This document shows, piece by piece, positions 24,319-35,350 of a DNA stretch of 64,000 nucleotides; within the stretch, counting starts at the first letter, position 1; every line of letters starts with the position of its first letter. The notes under the pieces are model-generated. The model worked only from the letters and a program-made list of their open reading frames with translations, was not told the DNA's origin and did no database searches. Both the position numbers and the translations under genes were made by a program. This stretch comes from Camillea tinctor (Eukaryota; Ascomycota; Sordariomycetes; Xylariales; Xylariaceae): assembly GCA_022578605.1 (NCBI GenBank), contig MU394118.1:165119-229118 (forward strand). Direction: 5' to 3'.

Positions 24319-25253
24319 GTTTTAATGATTATGTGGATGGGTTAAGAATATAAGAGTTAAAATGAGATGGTGATGGAATTGATTAGGCTGCGAAGACAAT
24401 ATGGGTTGGATATGGTATGATGGCAATTGAGTTTTCCTCCTTTTTCAAAACATCAAATTATGGGTGCGAGCATTTGACTTATTGGCTATTTATATCATGA
24501 TGCGTATCATTGAAGTTGGATCCAGGAAGCGTGTTCTATATATAGACGACAATGGTGTTGTTCAAACAAAACATTATGAACAAAGGATTTCTCCCTAGAA
24601 TTAAGCACCTACTGTATGTAAATACTAACCTAGATAAAGGACCGTGGTGAGCCGAATAATCTGGGGATATCAAGTCTGAGACACGTCATGGTCAAGGCTG
24701 CAAGGATCGCACTGGAAAAGGGGGAGGATACAGCTCCCTAGAATTTCTGAAAGCTTCGTATAGAAAAAATAAATTAGAGAACATTCCAATGAATATGTAA
24801 AGTCACTTGCTAGAATTAGGTACCGAAGGTCATCATAGGCATGGATAGATTTAATAAATCAGATACTTTATTACGGCGATGTTATTCATTCGAAGACTTA
24901 TCTCGAAGATATCGTCGAACATCACTTGGCGTAATTCGTCCCCATTCGTCCCCATTCGTGCATTGAACCTAGAGACCTAGGTAAAGCAATACGCGAATAC
25001 TCTATATCCTAGGAGTTCAACCATGATCTAGATATAAGCCTCGTCACATTCCAATTGGTCTATGCCTCCCACCGAGATGTCTTCATCCAATGCTTTCTAC
25101 ATAATGGGTACACTGCTTATGCTCACCCGACGCCACCGTGCTACCACATGAAATTCAAATATGATGCAAAACGCCGAGGCCACCCTTACCGAATAAACGC
25201 CAAACTTAGGTAGACAAAGAGCACATGTCCAAAGGGCAGAGGGAAAATCATTT
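24319..25253. other. intergenic spacer
   Basis: Promoter side of the DUF2293 gene and 3' side of the glycosyltransferase gene. A short tandem CCCATTCGT repeat (three near-copies) sits at about 24936-24962, and ACCTAGGTA at about 24974-24982. No gene seen. Confidence 0.5.
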
Positions 25254-26435
25254 CTATCTAATATAGCGGCAAGAACTCGACGTGCTATCACAGGAGCCAT
25301 CATGAGTATCTCGGACACCGAGATCATCTTGCAGAAAGTTCCGCACCATGAGATTGAACCTCGTATCATGAGTACGCACGACCTCGGGCGTCAGCTTCTT
25401 CAGGTATCTGTCCCAGGCCATCTGGCTCCAAGCATGGTACGCGAGCTGGTCGTCATACAGGCTGCCGCCGTTGCGATCAATCTCAGCAGCCCAGTGACGG
25501 GCTTCGGTGGCACTCAAAGACTGGTGCATCCACTCGATGTGATGCCAGGTCCAGGTGGGCCAGAAGAAAGTCGAGGGCGGCAGGGCGCACACATCATCTC
25601 CGCGCTGAAGCTGGAGCTCCTTGGGCAGGCGCACGCTGTGGTAGTTCCACTCCTTGCTAAGGTCGGTGCCGGAATACTCAGCCATCCATCGGTCAATGAA
25701 GCTGCTATTCTTTCGGGCCACCATAACGGCGTTACAAAGCCCGCCCCGGTCACCTCCCTCGTGTCCCATGATCATATCGCGCGGCGATTTCAGCAGGTCG
25801 GTAAAGGGCCGCAAGCCAAATGCGTCGATGTCGAGATAGATGCCACCTTGCTCTTGAAGGAGCTTGAGACGGAGGATATCGGAGACGTGGGCTGCTTGCC
25901 ACACGGCGCCGGGCGAACTCTTGAGGGCGGCCATCTCTTCGGGGGAGTGGTAGACAAGGGTAATATCATCCTTTAAGCGGTATATCCACGGATTGGATAG
26001 AGGGTTCGTGTTTGGATCGGGAGAAGGAGGGTCGGCGAGGTAGGTGTAGTGGAGGAAGATCTTGTCGGCTTTCATGCCTACGATGGCGCTTCTCAGCGCG
26101 AGATAGGAGAGAAAGTCGAAAGTACCAGCACCGGGCTTATTAAAGGGATTGCTCAGGCCAAAAATGAAGTGAACGTGGTTGGGAATGGGTTCGACGTCGC
26201 CACCAGCATCGTCGGGGGTTCGGCCATACAGACAGTCGAGCTCATCTTTCGTAGCGACGAAGTCTTGTTCGACCTGCCACTGGTAAGAGAAGGGGTGTGT
26301 CTGGCGAACGCGATCTCCCAGAGCTATTATCCAGGGTACGATGTAGGGTCCGAGGAGAATGGCGGCGAATACGAGGGGAACATAGTAGAAGCGGCGACGG
26401 CGCAGAGAAGTTAAGGTCATCTTTTCGTAGGGCAT
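25254..26435 (-). CDS. DXD-type glycosyltransferase (GT32-like, Golgi type II membrane protein)
   Basis: Single exon of 393 residues; the second Met (residue 6) could also be the start. A basic N-terminus (LRRRRFYYV) precedes a single membrane anchor at about residues 17-39, the layout of a type II Golgi enzyme. The glycosyltransferase sugar-binding region has PNHVHFIFGL at the start, then AAHVSDILRLKLLQEQGGIY followed by the D202-I-D204 motif that binds a divalent cation and nucleotide sugar. Later come NAVMVARKNSSFIDRWM and DDQLAYHAW. This pattern belongs to PF04488/GT32, the Och1/Sur1-like mannosyl- or galactosyltransferases. The acceptor is unknown; a glycan or sphingolipid head group is plausible. 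The length is complete for the family. Confidence 0.88.
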   Translation of the reverse strand: MPYEKMTLTSLRRRRFYYVPLVFAAILLGPYIVPWIIALGDRVRQTHPFSYQWQVEQDFVATKDELDCLYGRTPDDAGGDVEPIPNHVHFIFGLSNPFNKPGAGTFDFLSYLALRSAIVGMKADKIFLHYTYLADPPSPDPNTNPLSNPWIYRLKDDITLVYHSPEEMAALKSSPGAVWQAAHVSDILRLKLLQEQGGIYLDIDAFGLRPFTDLLKSPRDMIMGHEGGDRGGLCNAVMVARKNSSFIDRWMAEYSGTDLSKEWNYHSVRLPKELQLQRGDDVCALPPSTFFWPTWTWHHIEWMHQSLSATEARHWAAEIDRNGGSLYDDQLAYHAWSQMAWDRYLKKLTPEVVRTHDTRFNLMVRNFLQDDLGVRDTHDGSCDSTSSSCRYIR

Positions 26436-27815
26436 GCTTTCTATCTGTCTAGCATAGCATGATTGGTAGGTAAGGGAGAGGAGTCGAGAGTCGCGCCGGT
26501 GACTTTCGTGAGGATCGGTCTAGGGAACGTAGGAGGACCAACAAGGTCTTTTTTTCTTTATCTCTTCTCGTCGCGAAATGAAGGAAAAGGAAATGAAGAG
26601 AAAGAAGGAAAAAAAGGTAAGGAGCGCAAGCTGTTCTATTGTCTAGGTGGAGTTTATAAAGGATATGTTGGAGTTAAGTAGTAGGTATTATAATAAGTAG
26701 GTCCCATACCAGCATCATATGGGGGGTAACAATGATTGTCCAGGATTACAATCCTATCACTTTAAGTTACATTCGTTGTACAATTAGGTAACTAAATAAT
26801 CAGTGGACAAGACCTATAGATTTACGGTTTACGCTACCTAGGTACGAACTACATACCATTACACTAGTCACAAAGTCACAAAGTTACACCAGAAAATTTC
26901 ACTATTAAACCCCAACATAACCTTACTACATAGTAGCTACCTACTATGTAGGTACCTAGGTACTCAAAAGAAAAAGAAAAGTGCTCAAATTAATAGAAAT
27001 AATAGCTACAATGATGGTTAGTTTACAATCATTATACCTTCCCACGTCATCCCGCTACGGTATACAAGAAGTAAGGTGTCTGGTTGTAGGTTAGGTAAAA
27101 AAAAAAAAAAAAAAATTGAGCTGAAATGGATTGCTGCAGTAGGAATTGATACCATGTTAGGTAGTGTCATAAAGGGTAAATATGCCATTCAAGTGTATGC
27201 CGGTGATCCTGGTTTCTGCATGAGCTGCACGCCGAACAGCCTTTTACAGCATATTAATATGGGGTTCCATGCACCTAATGCATTTATGCGGTGGCTTATG
27301 GAGAAGAAGTATGGGAAGGAATGGTTATGTCCCACTATTTCTATTCTGTTGCCTACTACACTACACTACGGAGTACCTAGCTGCTAGGCTGCTAGGTAGA
27401 TTAGGTACATACATAACGGTGATAGGTAACACCATACCTGCCACAACTGCCAGCAGATGATGTAACAGGGCAGCCAGGGGAAAGGGTTTTTACCCCACAC
27501 AGCCCACTGTCGTGCAGGACATTAGAGTTGCTTCCAAGGTTCAAATGCTTCCCCCTTTTTTACATAAAGTGGTTTTGGTGTAGCGTATTCTTACAGGGGA
27601 CCCTTGATGGTTCTTAAATCGGGTCAAGCTTTTGCTGATCTTCACTACCACCTACTCCCCTACCTACTACTACTACTATCATCACCAGCACAACCTTCTT
27701 GACACCCACCGACTCTTTCATATCCCCACCACCATTTGTAAATATTTTCAAATGCTAGGCGAAACCATGAATTTGTCGACAAGCCGCTAGCACGACACAA
27801 TATATATATTATACG
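26436..27815. other. divergent promoter region between two glycosyltransferase genes
   Basis: About 1.4 kb between the GT32-like gene (minus) and the GT15 gene (plus). It contains TACCTAGGTA-type motifs at about 26834, 26949 and 27375, a 19-base poly-A run near 27097-27115 and a CTACTACTA run near 27663. I find no supported gene. Confidence 0.5.
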
Positions 27816-29245
27816 ATGGCGCTGCATCACCGACTCCAGCGTCTTCGTAGACGTGGCCTGCACAAGTCTCCCGTTCTCTGGATCATCCTCGCCGCCTGTC
27901 TAATCGAAGTTGTTGCCCATGCCTCCAAGTACCGTGTCCCCTTACCCGCTCGCGAACTCGATACCCCCTTCTACAACTCATGCCAAGAACCCATAACTGA
28001 CGGGCCACGTGAGAATGCTGCCATAGTTATGCTGGCCCGCAATGAGGAGGTTCACAAGGCCCGCCGTAGCGTTGAAAGTCTCGAACGCCGCTTCAACCAG
28101 TGGTTCAAATACCCGATTATCTTCTTAAACGATGAGCCCTGGAGGGACGAATTCATACAAACCCTGAATGCCTCGACGAGTGGCCCGACGAGCTTCGAGC
28201 TCATACCCAAGCAGGAATGGTCCTTTCCCGCCTGGATGGACCAGGACGACGCACGAGCGAGCATTAAAAAACAGGGTGAGCAGGGCATATTGTATGCCGG
28301 CAAGGAGACATATCACCATATGTGCCGATTCTTCTCCGGGTAGGTTTTTAACCACCTATAATCTTATCTTCCGCTTTTGAGAGCTTCCTAGCTAAGATAA
28401 TCCCCGAACTAGGTATTTCTACCAGGTGGAGGCACTCAAGAAGTACAAGTGGTACTGGCGTCTCGAGCCCGACGTTGAGTTCTCCTGCTCCATCACGTAC
28501 GACCCGTTCGTTGAAATGGCCCGCCACAAAAAGGTATACGGCTTTACCATTTCCCTGTGGGAGGAAAAGCGTACCTGTCCGAGTCTGTTCAGGAAGGTGG
28601 CCGATTGGAAGGAGGAACAGAATATACCCAGCACAAGTCTGTGGAAAGCATCTATAGACGCATCATGGGTACCCTGGCCTTTTCGCAGCTCTCTTAGCTG
28701 GTTCTCCCACCGTGATCGCCACGGAGATGGCTGGAATCTCTGTCACTACTGGAGCAACTTTGAGATTGCCGATCTCGATTTTTTCCGCGGTCGCCAGTAT
28801 CAGGATCTCTACCAGAAACTAGAGAAGGACGGTGGCTTCTATTACGAAAGGGTACACGTTTTTCTCTCTCTTCAAGGTTCCTATTAAATATGGACATGTG
28901 TAGGCTAACGAACGGGTACAGTGGGGTGATGCAGCCGTCCACTCGTTGGCGGTGAACATGCTCGCAAAACCAGAACAGGTTCACCATTTTGCCGACTTCG
29001 GTTACCGACACGATTGGTATTACCAATGCCCGGCGAACGCACCAGGCGGACAACTTCCCGAATCAGCGACGCTCAATGCCGTGAAGGAGTCGTGGGCCCC
29101 TGAGATCCAAGGTGGGGTAGGCTGTCGTTGCGAATGTGACGGCCGCACTAACCGCAACCACGGGAGCTATTGTCTACACAAGATGAAAGCACCAAATACT
29201 ATCAGCCGCCCATGGTCTACCTGGTTTCTCAGCTGGATCTTTTGA
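27816..29245 (+). CDS. alpha-1,2-mannosyltransferase, KTR/MNT1 (GT15) family
   Basis: Three exons, 27816-28339, 28413-28851 and 28922-29245, give 428 residues. A basic N-terminus (HHRLQRLRRRGLHKS) and a membrane anchor (VLWIILAACLIEVVAHA) make it a type II Golgi protein. The GT15 domain shows ENAAIVMLARNEEV, YPIIFLNDEPW, YYQVEALKKYKWYWRLEPDV with the conserved Glu-Pro-Asp-Val, CHYWSNFEIADLDFFR and HHFADFGYRHDWYYQCP. In yeast Kre2/Mnt1 these acidic and His positions contact Mn2+ and GDP-mannose. The enzyme is expected to extend O-linked and outer-chain N-linked mannan on secreted proteins. The frame is intact; the tail contains an unusual CRCECDGRTNRNHGSYC cysteine cluster that could be disulfide-bonded. 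Confidence 0.93.
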
Positions 29246-30179
29246 AAGGTTAACTAAACTAGATGCACGTCACGATTCATTTTTTGGATATACCCCGAGG
29301 ATGGAGCTGGAGTAATGGTTAGGATGCGGCCATTCGCCCAATGGGCTATAACCAACCGTGTTTTTGATAAATTGGTGGGTTACAGGTCCAACGGTGGGCC
29401 AGTTTAGACCGTGCTCGTTCCAGATGTTAGAATTATGAAGATTAATGAGCGGATGAATTCAAACAACCCGATGGAGTAGGATGTTCATGACGGTTACGAC
29501 GATGAAGAGATTGGGACGATATATATATACTTTTCCCTCTCGAAATGATACCCCCTGTACGTCTTCAGCTGCTTTTATTTGTAGGGGTATGTTATTAATA
29601 AGCATCTTATATATCTATGCATCACTACGATGTGAGTGGATGACCATAGACGTTCGGTTTACGTTAAAATGTAAGCACTGGCAGAGAGACCCTACGGACT
29701 CTTTGGAATCGAATAGTTTAAGTGTCTTGAGGACTAATAAGCAACGTGCCAACGCTTGATCTTTTATCCTTTTACAAAAATTGATGTATTAGACTAGAAA
29801 TAACCTAGCAAAATTCAATCTGTACAAATCGAACTGTAGGTATTATTAGCTTGTCCTAAGTTTCACTCTTCCAGTCGACTTAAACATGGTACTCTATAGA
29901 GTATTGAAGGGACGAATATGTCCGATTTACATCGATTTTCTCTTTTGAAAGAGATTAGAAAAGTCGCAAAGCGACGTCTTTTCCCCAGAGCAATAACCGT
30001 GTTCCCCAACCCCCGTTTTGATGGGCGAAGGGGTGAATTGGCTTATGAATTTATTTCGTCGCAGTATACCCTCCTACCTTTAGGGACAGGCGTGCCCCTA
30101 ATTAAGGAGGGGGGCATCGGTTCTGTTTCGTTGTCCTAGTTGTTCACTTGGTCGGATAATAACAAGTGATGGCGTCCCC
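29246..30179. other. convergent intergenic spacer
   Basis: Between the GT15 gene and ALB1, which point towards each other. Open frames at 29481-29759 and 29918-30139 on + resemble nothing recognisable. No RNA gene was noticed. Confidence 0.45.
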
Positions 30180-30694
30180 TCAATTTATCGCATCTACCAT
30201 ATCGATCTCCTCTCTCGCTTCCATCTTTGCTACATTGTCCTGTGTCTTCTTCTGCTTCTTTGCAGCGGTCTCATCTACATCTGTCATTTTACCCCCCGAG
30301 TCAGCACTCATCACAATAAAAAAAAAGAGACAAAAGGAAAAGAAGATGCCAACTTCCTCTCCTTCCTTCTTATCCCCAATTTTCATCGCCACGGAAGAAA
30401 AGAAACAAACATACCTTTCATCTCCACCTCCCCTTCCGCCGCCGCCTTGCGCTTCAGTGCATACCCCAGCTTGCGCTCGAGCTTGCGCCGGCGTTTCCCG
30501 CTGACCGCGCGGTTGGGCCCGCTCGTCGGCAGCAGACCCTCGCGCGCGCCCCGGCTCGTGTCCGCCTTCTCGACCCGGCTCTTGTGGGCTGACTTCCCGG
30601 CGCTCGACTGCTTCTGCGCCCGTTGGCGGGCCTTGGCCGCGCGGGCGGCGAGCTTGTTCTTCGAGGGGCCGTTGGGGTTCTTGACGGATGGCAT
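30180..30694 (-). CDS. ALB1: ribosome biogenesis protein Alb1
   Basis: Two exons, 30415-30694 and 30180-30280, give 126 residues. The 134-bp intron starts GTATGT and ends GACAG after a good GCTGAC branch site. Joining gives ..EGEVEMK-DVDETAAKKQKK.. in frame. Other AG choices further upstream are possible, but this one has the best branch and spacing. The N-terminus MPSVKNPNGPSKNKLAARAA and the basic RAVSGKRRRKLERKLGYALK segment are typical of the small, highly basic Alb1 family. In yeast Alb1 works with Arx1 and Rei1 during late nuclear and cytoplasmic maturation of the 60S ribosomal subunit. The mRNA leader is unusually A-rich (see the adjacent repeat). Confidence 0.85.
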
Positions 30695-31606
30695 GGTTTT
30701 TTTCCTTTTTTTTTTCCTTTTTTTTTTCCTTTTTTTTTCCCTTTTTTTTTTTGCCCCTTTTCTATTTTTATGAGTAGGGGTATTCGGGGACTGATAAATG
30801 CAAAAAAAAAAAAATGTAGTGAATTGGCTTTTTATCTTTTCGGGGTTTCAAAGTATGTATTAAGTACCTAGGTAGGTATGAGATAAGGAACCAGGAACTT
30901 TAGCTTTCGAAATTCAACCCGTCGCAACTTTTTAGCGGCGTAGGGAGGCAGAATTACCTAACCATGCCCCTCCTTCAGGGTCCTGATATTTGGGTCATAT
31001 AGTTGCATATATAGCTATATCCGCATATACGTCTCTAGGTAATTAAGCAGCTTCTATACGGCTTGCTCCGTACTATGTATATCAAAGTATGTAAAGGTAC
31101 CTACCTAGATACCTAGGTAAGCATCAAAAAGGGGTAATTCTGAGATCGAGTGTTCCCAATATTTTATTATAAAATTCAGGTATTTTTACTTTCAGGCTCT
31201 TCAAGCGAGTAGAATAGGGCCTAAGGAAGTCTTGCTTCTGATTGAAGACTTTGCTCCGTGTTGGTATTAAATGATAAATCCACCATATTCACATACAAGC
31301 TTGATAGTATAGAGCCCATATAAACAATATTATTACATGAAGTTACAGTCAGATCCAGTTACATTACAACCCAATAAGGACATGTCTTTTTATGCGTAGC
31401 AAACAAGTTCATACTCGAGGCCTCAGGCTGTAATCTCTGGTATTAATGAGGCTATATCAACAAGTTGACGATAGGAGTACCATCTATAAATATCGCAATA
31501 TTAGAATCATGATGGGAACCTCAATATCACACACACAGGATCCAAGTTGTAAAGAAATAACAAAGGGGTATTTATTTTTGCTGCTCGTAAAATCATAATC
31601 ATGCTC
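30695..31606. other. intergenic spacer and A-rich leader of ALB1
   Basis: Contains the ALB1 promoter/leader and the 3' region of the ferric reductase gene (same strand). TACCTAGGTA-type motifs are at about 30866 and 31098-31125. No gene. Confidence 0.5.
30697..30753. repeat. (CC-T8-10)n tract, an oligo-A repeat on the ALB1 sense strand
   Basis: Immediately upstream of the ALB1 ATG, about five units of CC followed by seven to eleven T. On the ALB1 mRNA strand this reads as successive A-runs separated by GG, so it falls in the presumed 5' leader. Confidence 0.85.
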
Positions 31607-33583
31607 TCACCACTCGAGTCTATCGTCACAAGTTAAACTAACATCGAAACGATCGTTCCCTCTCCACACCTTGCCGCCTGAGCTACACGATGCCACGATC
31701 GTCCGAACGTCGCTGATCATGCTACCCGGCCCACTAGCATACACCCTAGTAGGTCCTCTCACGGTGTTCTCTGCGAACCCGTGAACGACCTTGTGTAGAT
31801 CCGGGTGCCTGTCGAACCCTTCTTCTCCTCCAATCCGCTTCACCTCTATTGATGCAGCACTTCGAGTGTTGTTTGCCGCAGAGCAGCAACCCCCAGTCGG
31901 GTTAGCTCCAGTCTCCTTTACTGTCACATCATCCACCTTTTTCTCGCTGTGTACGGATGGATTCCTGCTGCCCGCCTCCCTTGTTACATATATATTTACG
32001 ACCACCCCGTGGGATCCCGTCGCTTTTTGTATCGTATCTATCTCCTTCTCGACCCAGCGCATGTCTTCTTTCTTCCTGATGGCCCAGACCAGCTGGATCT
32101 TTCGGTCTTTCGTTGCAGGCTGCTGTACTAGACTGAGTATCAGCGGCAAGACATACGCGATACCCGTTCCGCCAGCAACGCAAAGCACATTTGCATCAAG
32201 GGTAAGATTGTCGGTAATGGAGTCGCCGTAGGGTCCTGTCAGGATAAGCGGCGTCGTAGCGGTAGTAGATTTGGAGAGCTTATGGAAAGCTAGGTCGGCG
32301 AGCTTCTTGGTCTCGCCCTTCTTAGCTCTGAGAATATACGAGTGCGAAACAACTCCATCTTGGACCCTGGGTAGGTTTAAGGGGGTAAACGGGTGGGACT
32401 GCCAGACGCTACACTCAGTGAAGCATAGATAAAAGTGTTGACCGATTTTCCAGGCATCTTGAGGGTGAGTTAAATCTAGTCGGACGGCATCGCCGTGTTC
32501 GGGGTCAAGGAAGTGAGTGAGCGAGGCGTGGGCTGGTCGGAAGCCCATACTGCCGTCTGGGAGGTATTGGTAGTGCATCAAGCCTGTACGGATGAGCCTG
32601 ACTCCTCTGTCTAAGAACCATATAACAAGCGAGGGGATAAGGAAACAATTAAGCTGTTTCCAGTGACCCCAGCATGCTCCAATGTAAACCATAGCCAGGA
32701 CATAGTGAGCTTTTCGAAAGAACTCGTAACCTGTTAGACGGATGCCCCACGGGGTGCTTAGGACAAATAATAGCAATAGGAGGATCATAGCAACAACTCC
32801 CCAGACAATATAGAGCTCACAAATCCATTCCAATGCTGTTTTCGGTTGAGGTTGGTAGAGCCGGACTTCGATCACAGTCCAAGCAATGGTGTGCAAAGAC
32901 CCCTGAATGAAGATGATGTAGCCAAGCCATCGGTGGAGGAAGTTGAAACTCTGGTAGGGAACGCCCGTGAGTAGCGATAGGATGGATTCTCGGCTTCCCA
33001 GCAAGACAGATAACGGAGTGAGGGCATAGGCTAATATGCCAATTCGATCCGACCACGGTCCCAAGCTCGATCGTGTATTGTAAAGCCCGGGTGAGTTTTT
33101 TACTGGTGTGATCCATATATTGTATGCTATTCCGATAAAACTCCATATCAATAGGTAACCTGCGAGAGCTACTAGGATAAGCACCTGAAGTCGTGTCGTC
33201 CGGCCGAATATGGGTCGTACAGCATCAGGGAGCAAGTAATGCCGTGAGTATGTCGCGATGGTCCTCCCTAGTCGTCTAAGAGATGATTTATCGTTATCGT
33301 TACTTCCACGAGCTATCGAGTCAGTCTGAGTAGACGGCCAGATCCTCCTGCCAATGGCCCATAGAAACAGGATGCCGCCTATCGTAGCCCATAGTATTCC
33401 GGAATAGAGCATTCCTAGGTCATGCGACCCGTAGACTTGATCTAAGTAAGCGCATGAGCCCGCATCATTCGTACACGGGAGTGATCTGTCGAGGTATCCC
33501 CAATGTGGCTCCAGGCTTTGTGCTTCGCTCATATTCTGAATATGGCGGGCAGCCAGGAGTTCGAGCTCACTATTAACTGCCAT
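31607..33583 (-). CDS. ferric/cupric reductase transmembrane component (FRE family)
   Basis: A single exon of 658 residues; Met18 is an alternative start. The N-terminus has extracellular cysteines (CTNDAGSCAY) and then about seven membrane helices. The haem ligands of the ferric-reductase domain are the expected pairs, H217/H231 (LHRWLGYIIFIQGSLH) and H293/H307 (AHYVLAMVYIGACWGH). The cytosolic flavin domain has HPFT (397-400). NADPH-binding motifs GPYG (450-453) and GGTGIA (471-476) follow, with a final ASGPGSM. Electrons pass from NADPH through FAD and two haems to Fe(III) or Cu(II) outside the cell. An insertion before the last strand (about 555-600) is Ser/Thr/Glu-rich with a CC pair. 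The gene is divergent from a CTR copper transporter, suggesting joint metal-uptake control. Confidence 0.93.
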   Translation of the reverse strand: MAVNSELELLAARHIQNMSEAQSLEPHWGYLDRSLPCTNDAGSCAYLDQVYGSHDLGMLYSGILWATIGGILFLWAIGRRIWPSTQTDSIARGSNDNDKSSLRRLGRTIATYSRHYLLPDAVRPIFGRTTRLQVLILVALAGYLLIWSFIGIAYNIWITPVKNSPGLYNTRSSLGPWSDRIGILAYALTPLSVLLGSRESILSLLTGVPYQSFNFLHRWLGYIIFIQGSLHTIAWTVIEVRLYQPQPKTALEWICELYIVWGVVAMILLLLLFVLSTPWGIRLTGYEFFRKAHYVLAMVYIGACWGHWKQLNCFLIPSLVIWFLDRGVRLIRTGLMHYQYLPDGSMGFRPAHASLTHFLDPEHGDAVRLDLTHPQDAWKIGQHFYLCFTECSVWQSHPFTPLNLPRVQDGVVSHSYILRAKKGETKKLADLAFHKLSKSTTATTPLILTGPYGDSITDNLTLDANVLCVAGGTGIAYVLPLILSLVQQPATKDRKIQLVWAIRKKEDMRWVEKEIDTIQKATGSHGVVVNIYVTREAGSRNPSVHSEKKVDDVTVKETGANPTGGCCSAANNTRSAASIEVKRIGGEEGFDRHPDLHKVVHGFAENTVRGPTRVYASGPGSMISDVRTIVASCSSGGKVWRGNDRFDVSLTCDDRLEW

Positions 33584-34668
33584 CTTGTCCTATTAACCAT
33601 GCGTCTAATAGACACAGAGATGGAACGGGCTGAAGGGAAACAAGGGGGAAAGGAACTTGGGTATTATCTCTGGCGAGCCAGATCCAGACATATGTGGTGG
33701 GCACTTCCGAGAAACGGGAAGGTTCACGAGGCTTGTAAACTTTGACAACGTCTATCGTTCGCCTCGTGGGAACAACCCATTATGTATATGTATAAAAGCG
33801 TTGACGAACTACGGGAACTATCTCATGGTACCATACTAAAAATATTCCCGACTAGAAGCCTGCGCGGCTGGGTCCTCCTTTTCGTTTGTGTCCCCACATG
33901 ATTAACCTTCATATCATTCACTTGTATTCAGGTTAGATAATAGAAAAAGAAACTTGCTCATAGGCCAGGTCTCCCAAGTGACACTTTGTCAGGAGGGTTG
34001 GAACGAGTGTTTCCCCAAACCTCCATGACCACGTCCGAGGGGGGCAAAGATTGAGAAAGATTGAGCACATTTTCCCAGGATCTTTGGATTTTATAGATCC
34101 ACAATCGCTTGGCAACAACCGTTTCTGTCTGCAGCGCCGTTTGTAGTCTCATCTTTAGTGGCCCAACCCGTCGGCGCATCTCCACTCTCCGACTCGATCT
34201 CATCTAGGATCCGCTACATAGTACCGAACCACCGGCTCCACGATCCTGCTGACTACCAACGTCAGGCAAGTCACGGCACGCGCGTACCTATATGTGTTCT
34301 TTCTCTCCGGTCTCCTCCCCATCCTCCTCCTCCTCCGCCCGGACATTTTCTCTCAAAACCTGCTCTGAAGCCGAATTCTTGCTCATATCTGCTCTACCCA
34401 AGCCTTCGTCATCGGTCTACAAGTTTTGCAATCCGCTTTATTCTGCGATAGCGACAGAGATAAGAAAAAAAGACAGAGAGCTAAATTAGAAAGAGAAATA
34501 AAGCATTGATTCCCGCTGGCTTACCGGAGGTTGACCACTCGCGACACTACCACTACCTACCGCATATGACATACTCTGGTTTCCTAGGATTTATCCGAAC
34601 TGGCAAAAGCAAAACAATCCACCAACCTGACTAATTTATCCGGATTTCTTAATTAAATCTAAGCCAAG
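33584..34668. promoter_or_regulatory. shared divergent promoter of ferric reductase and copper transporter
   Basis: 1.08 kb between the two start codons. Two identical 10-mers CTTGCTCATA lie at 33953-33962 and 34378-34387, same orientation. Their TTGCTCA core differs by one leading base from the yeast Mac1 copper-responsive element TTTGCTCA. The C/T-rich stretch at 34280-34360 looks like the leader of the transporter gene. Role in copper control is inferred. Confidence 0.45.
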
Positions 34669-35350
34669 ATGGATCACGGAAGCATGAGTTCAGGGAATTC
34701 GAGCTGCCAATCACACGTGCGTGCATGCGAACCAAACAACTCCAATATATCGTTGGCCGGTCTTGATTAATGCGTTGCTGACATTCTTCTTTGCAGATGC
34801 TATGGAATTGGAATACGATCGATTCATGTATGTGTAAATGAAAATTGAATGGTGGGTGATTGAATATTGACAAAAATATATTGCAGGCTTCCTTTCAGAG
34901 TCGTGGCAGATCCAAAATGAGGGGATGATGGCCGCCTCATGCATTGGGGTGATACTCCTGGTCGTGTGCCTTGAGTTCCTCCGCCGCATCGGTAAGGAGT
35001 ATGACAGCCTCATCCTGCGCCAGTTCAAGCAGCACCTTGCTGCACAAGTAGTCCTGAGCAAGCGGAGTTGTACCGATCTGCCGAAACTGGGGCCGCAGAC
35101 CGTCACATTCAGGGCTACACCTCTCCAGCAGCTTATCCGCTCGATAATACACGCTGTATCCTTCGGGTTGGCCTACATCATCATGTTGATCGCTATGGGG
35201 TTCAACGGATACATAATCATATCGATTATCATTGGAGCTGGCATTGGGAAATTCGTGTGCGACTGGATGATACAAAAGGTCGTGGTTGGAACCGATGAGC
35301 GAGAAAAAGGAGCAAGTGACACCGAAGAGACCACCATGTGTTGTGGATGA
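34669..35350 (+). CDS. CTR family high-affinity copper transporter
   Basis: Three exons, 34669-34716, 34797-34827 and 34887-35350, give 180 residues; the middle exon is only 31 nt. The junctions restore MDHGSM..SCQSH-MLWNWNTIDSC-FLSESW, the characteristic start of fungal Ctr3/CtrA-type transporters. The N-terminus has the methionine-bearing MDHGSM motif. TM2 has M126-L-I-A-M130, the MxxxM copper-selectivity motif. TM3 carries GAGIG with GxxxG-like packing, and the C-terminus ends in MCCG, a Cys pair used in copper transfer. CTR proteins form trimers that import Cu(I), which a plasma-membrane metalloreductase supplies; exactly such a reductase is encoded divergently next door. Confidence 0.95.

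Noticed and set aside
24936..24962. Three near-copies of CCCATTCGT
   Set aside because: Too short and isolated to be more than simple-sequence duplication.
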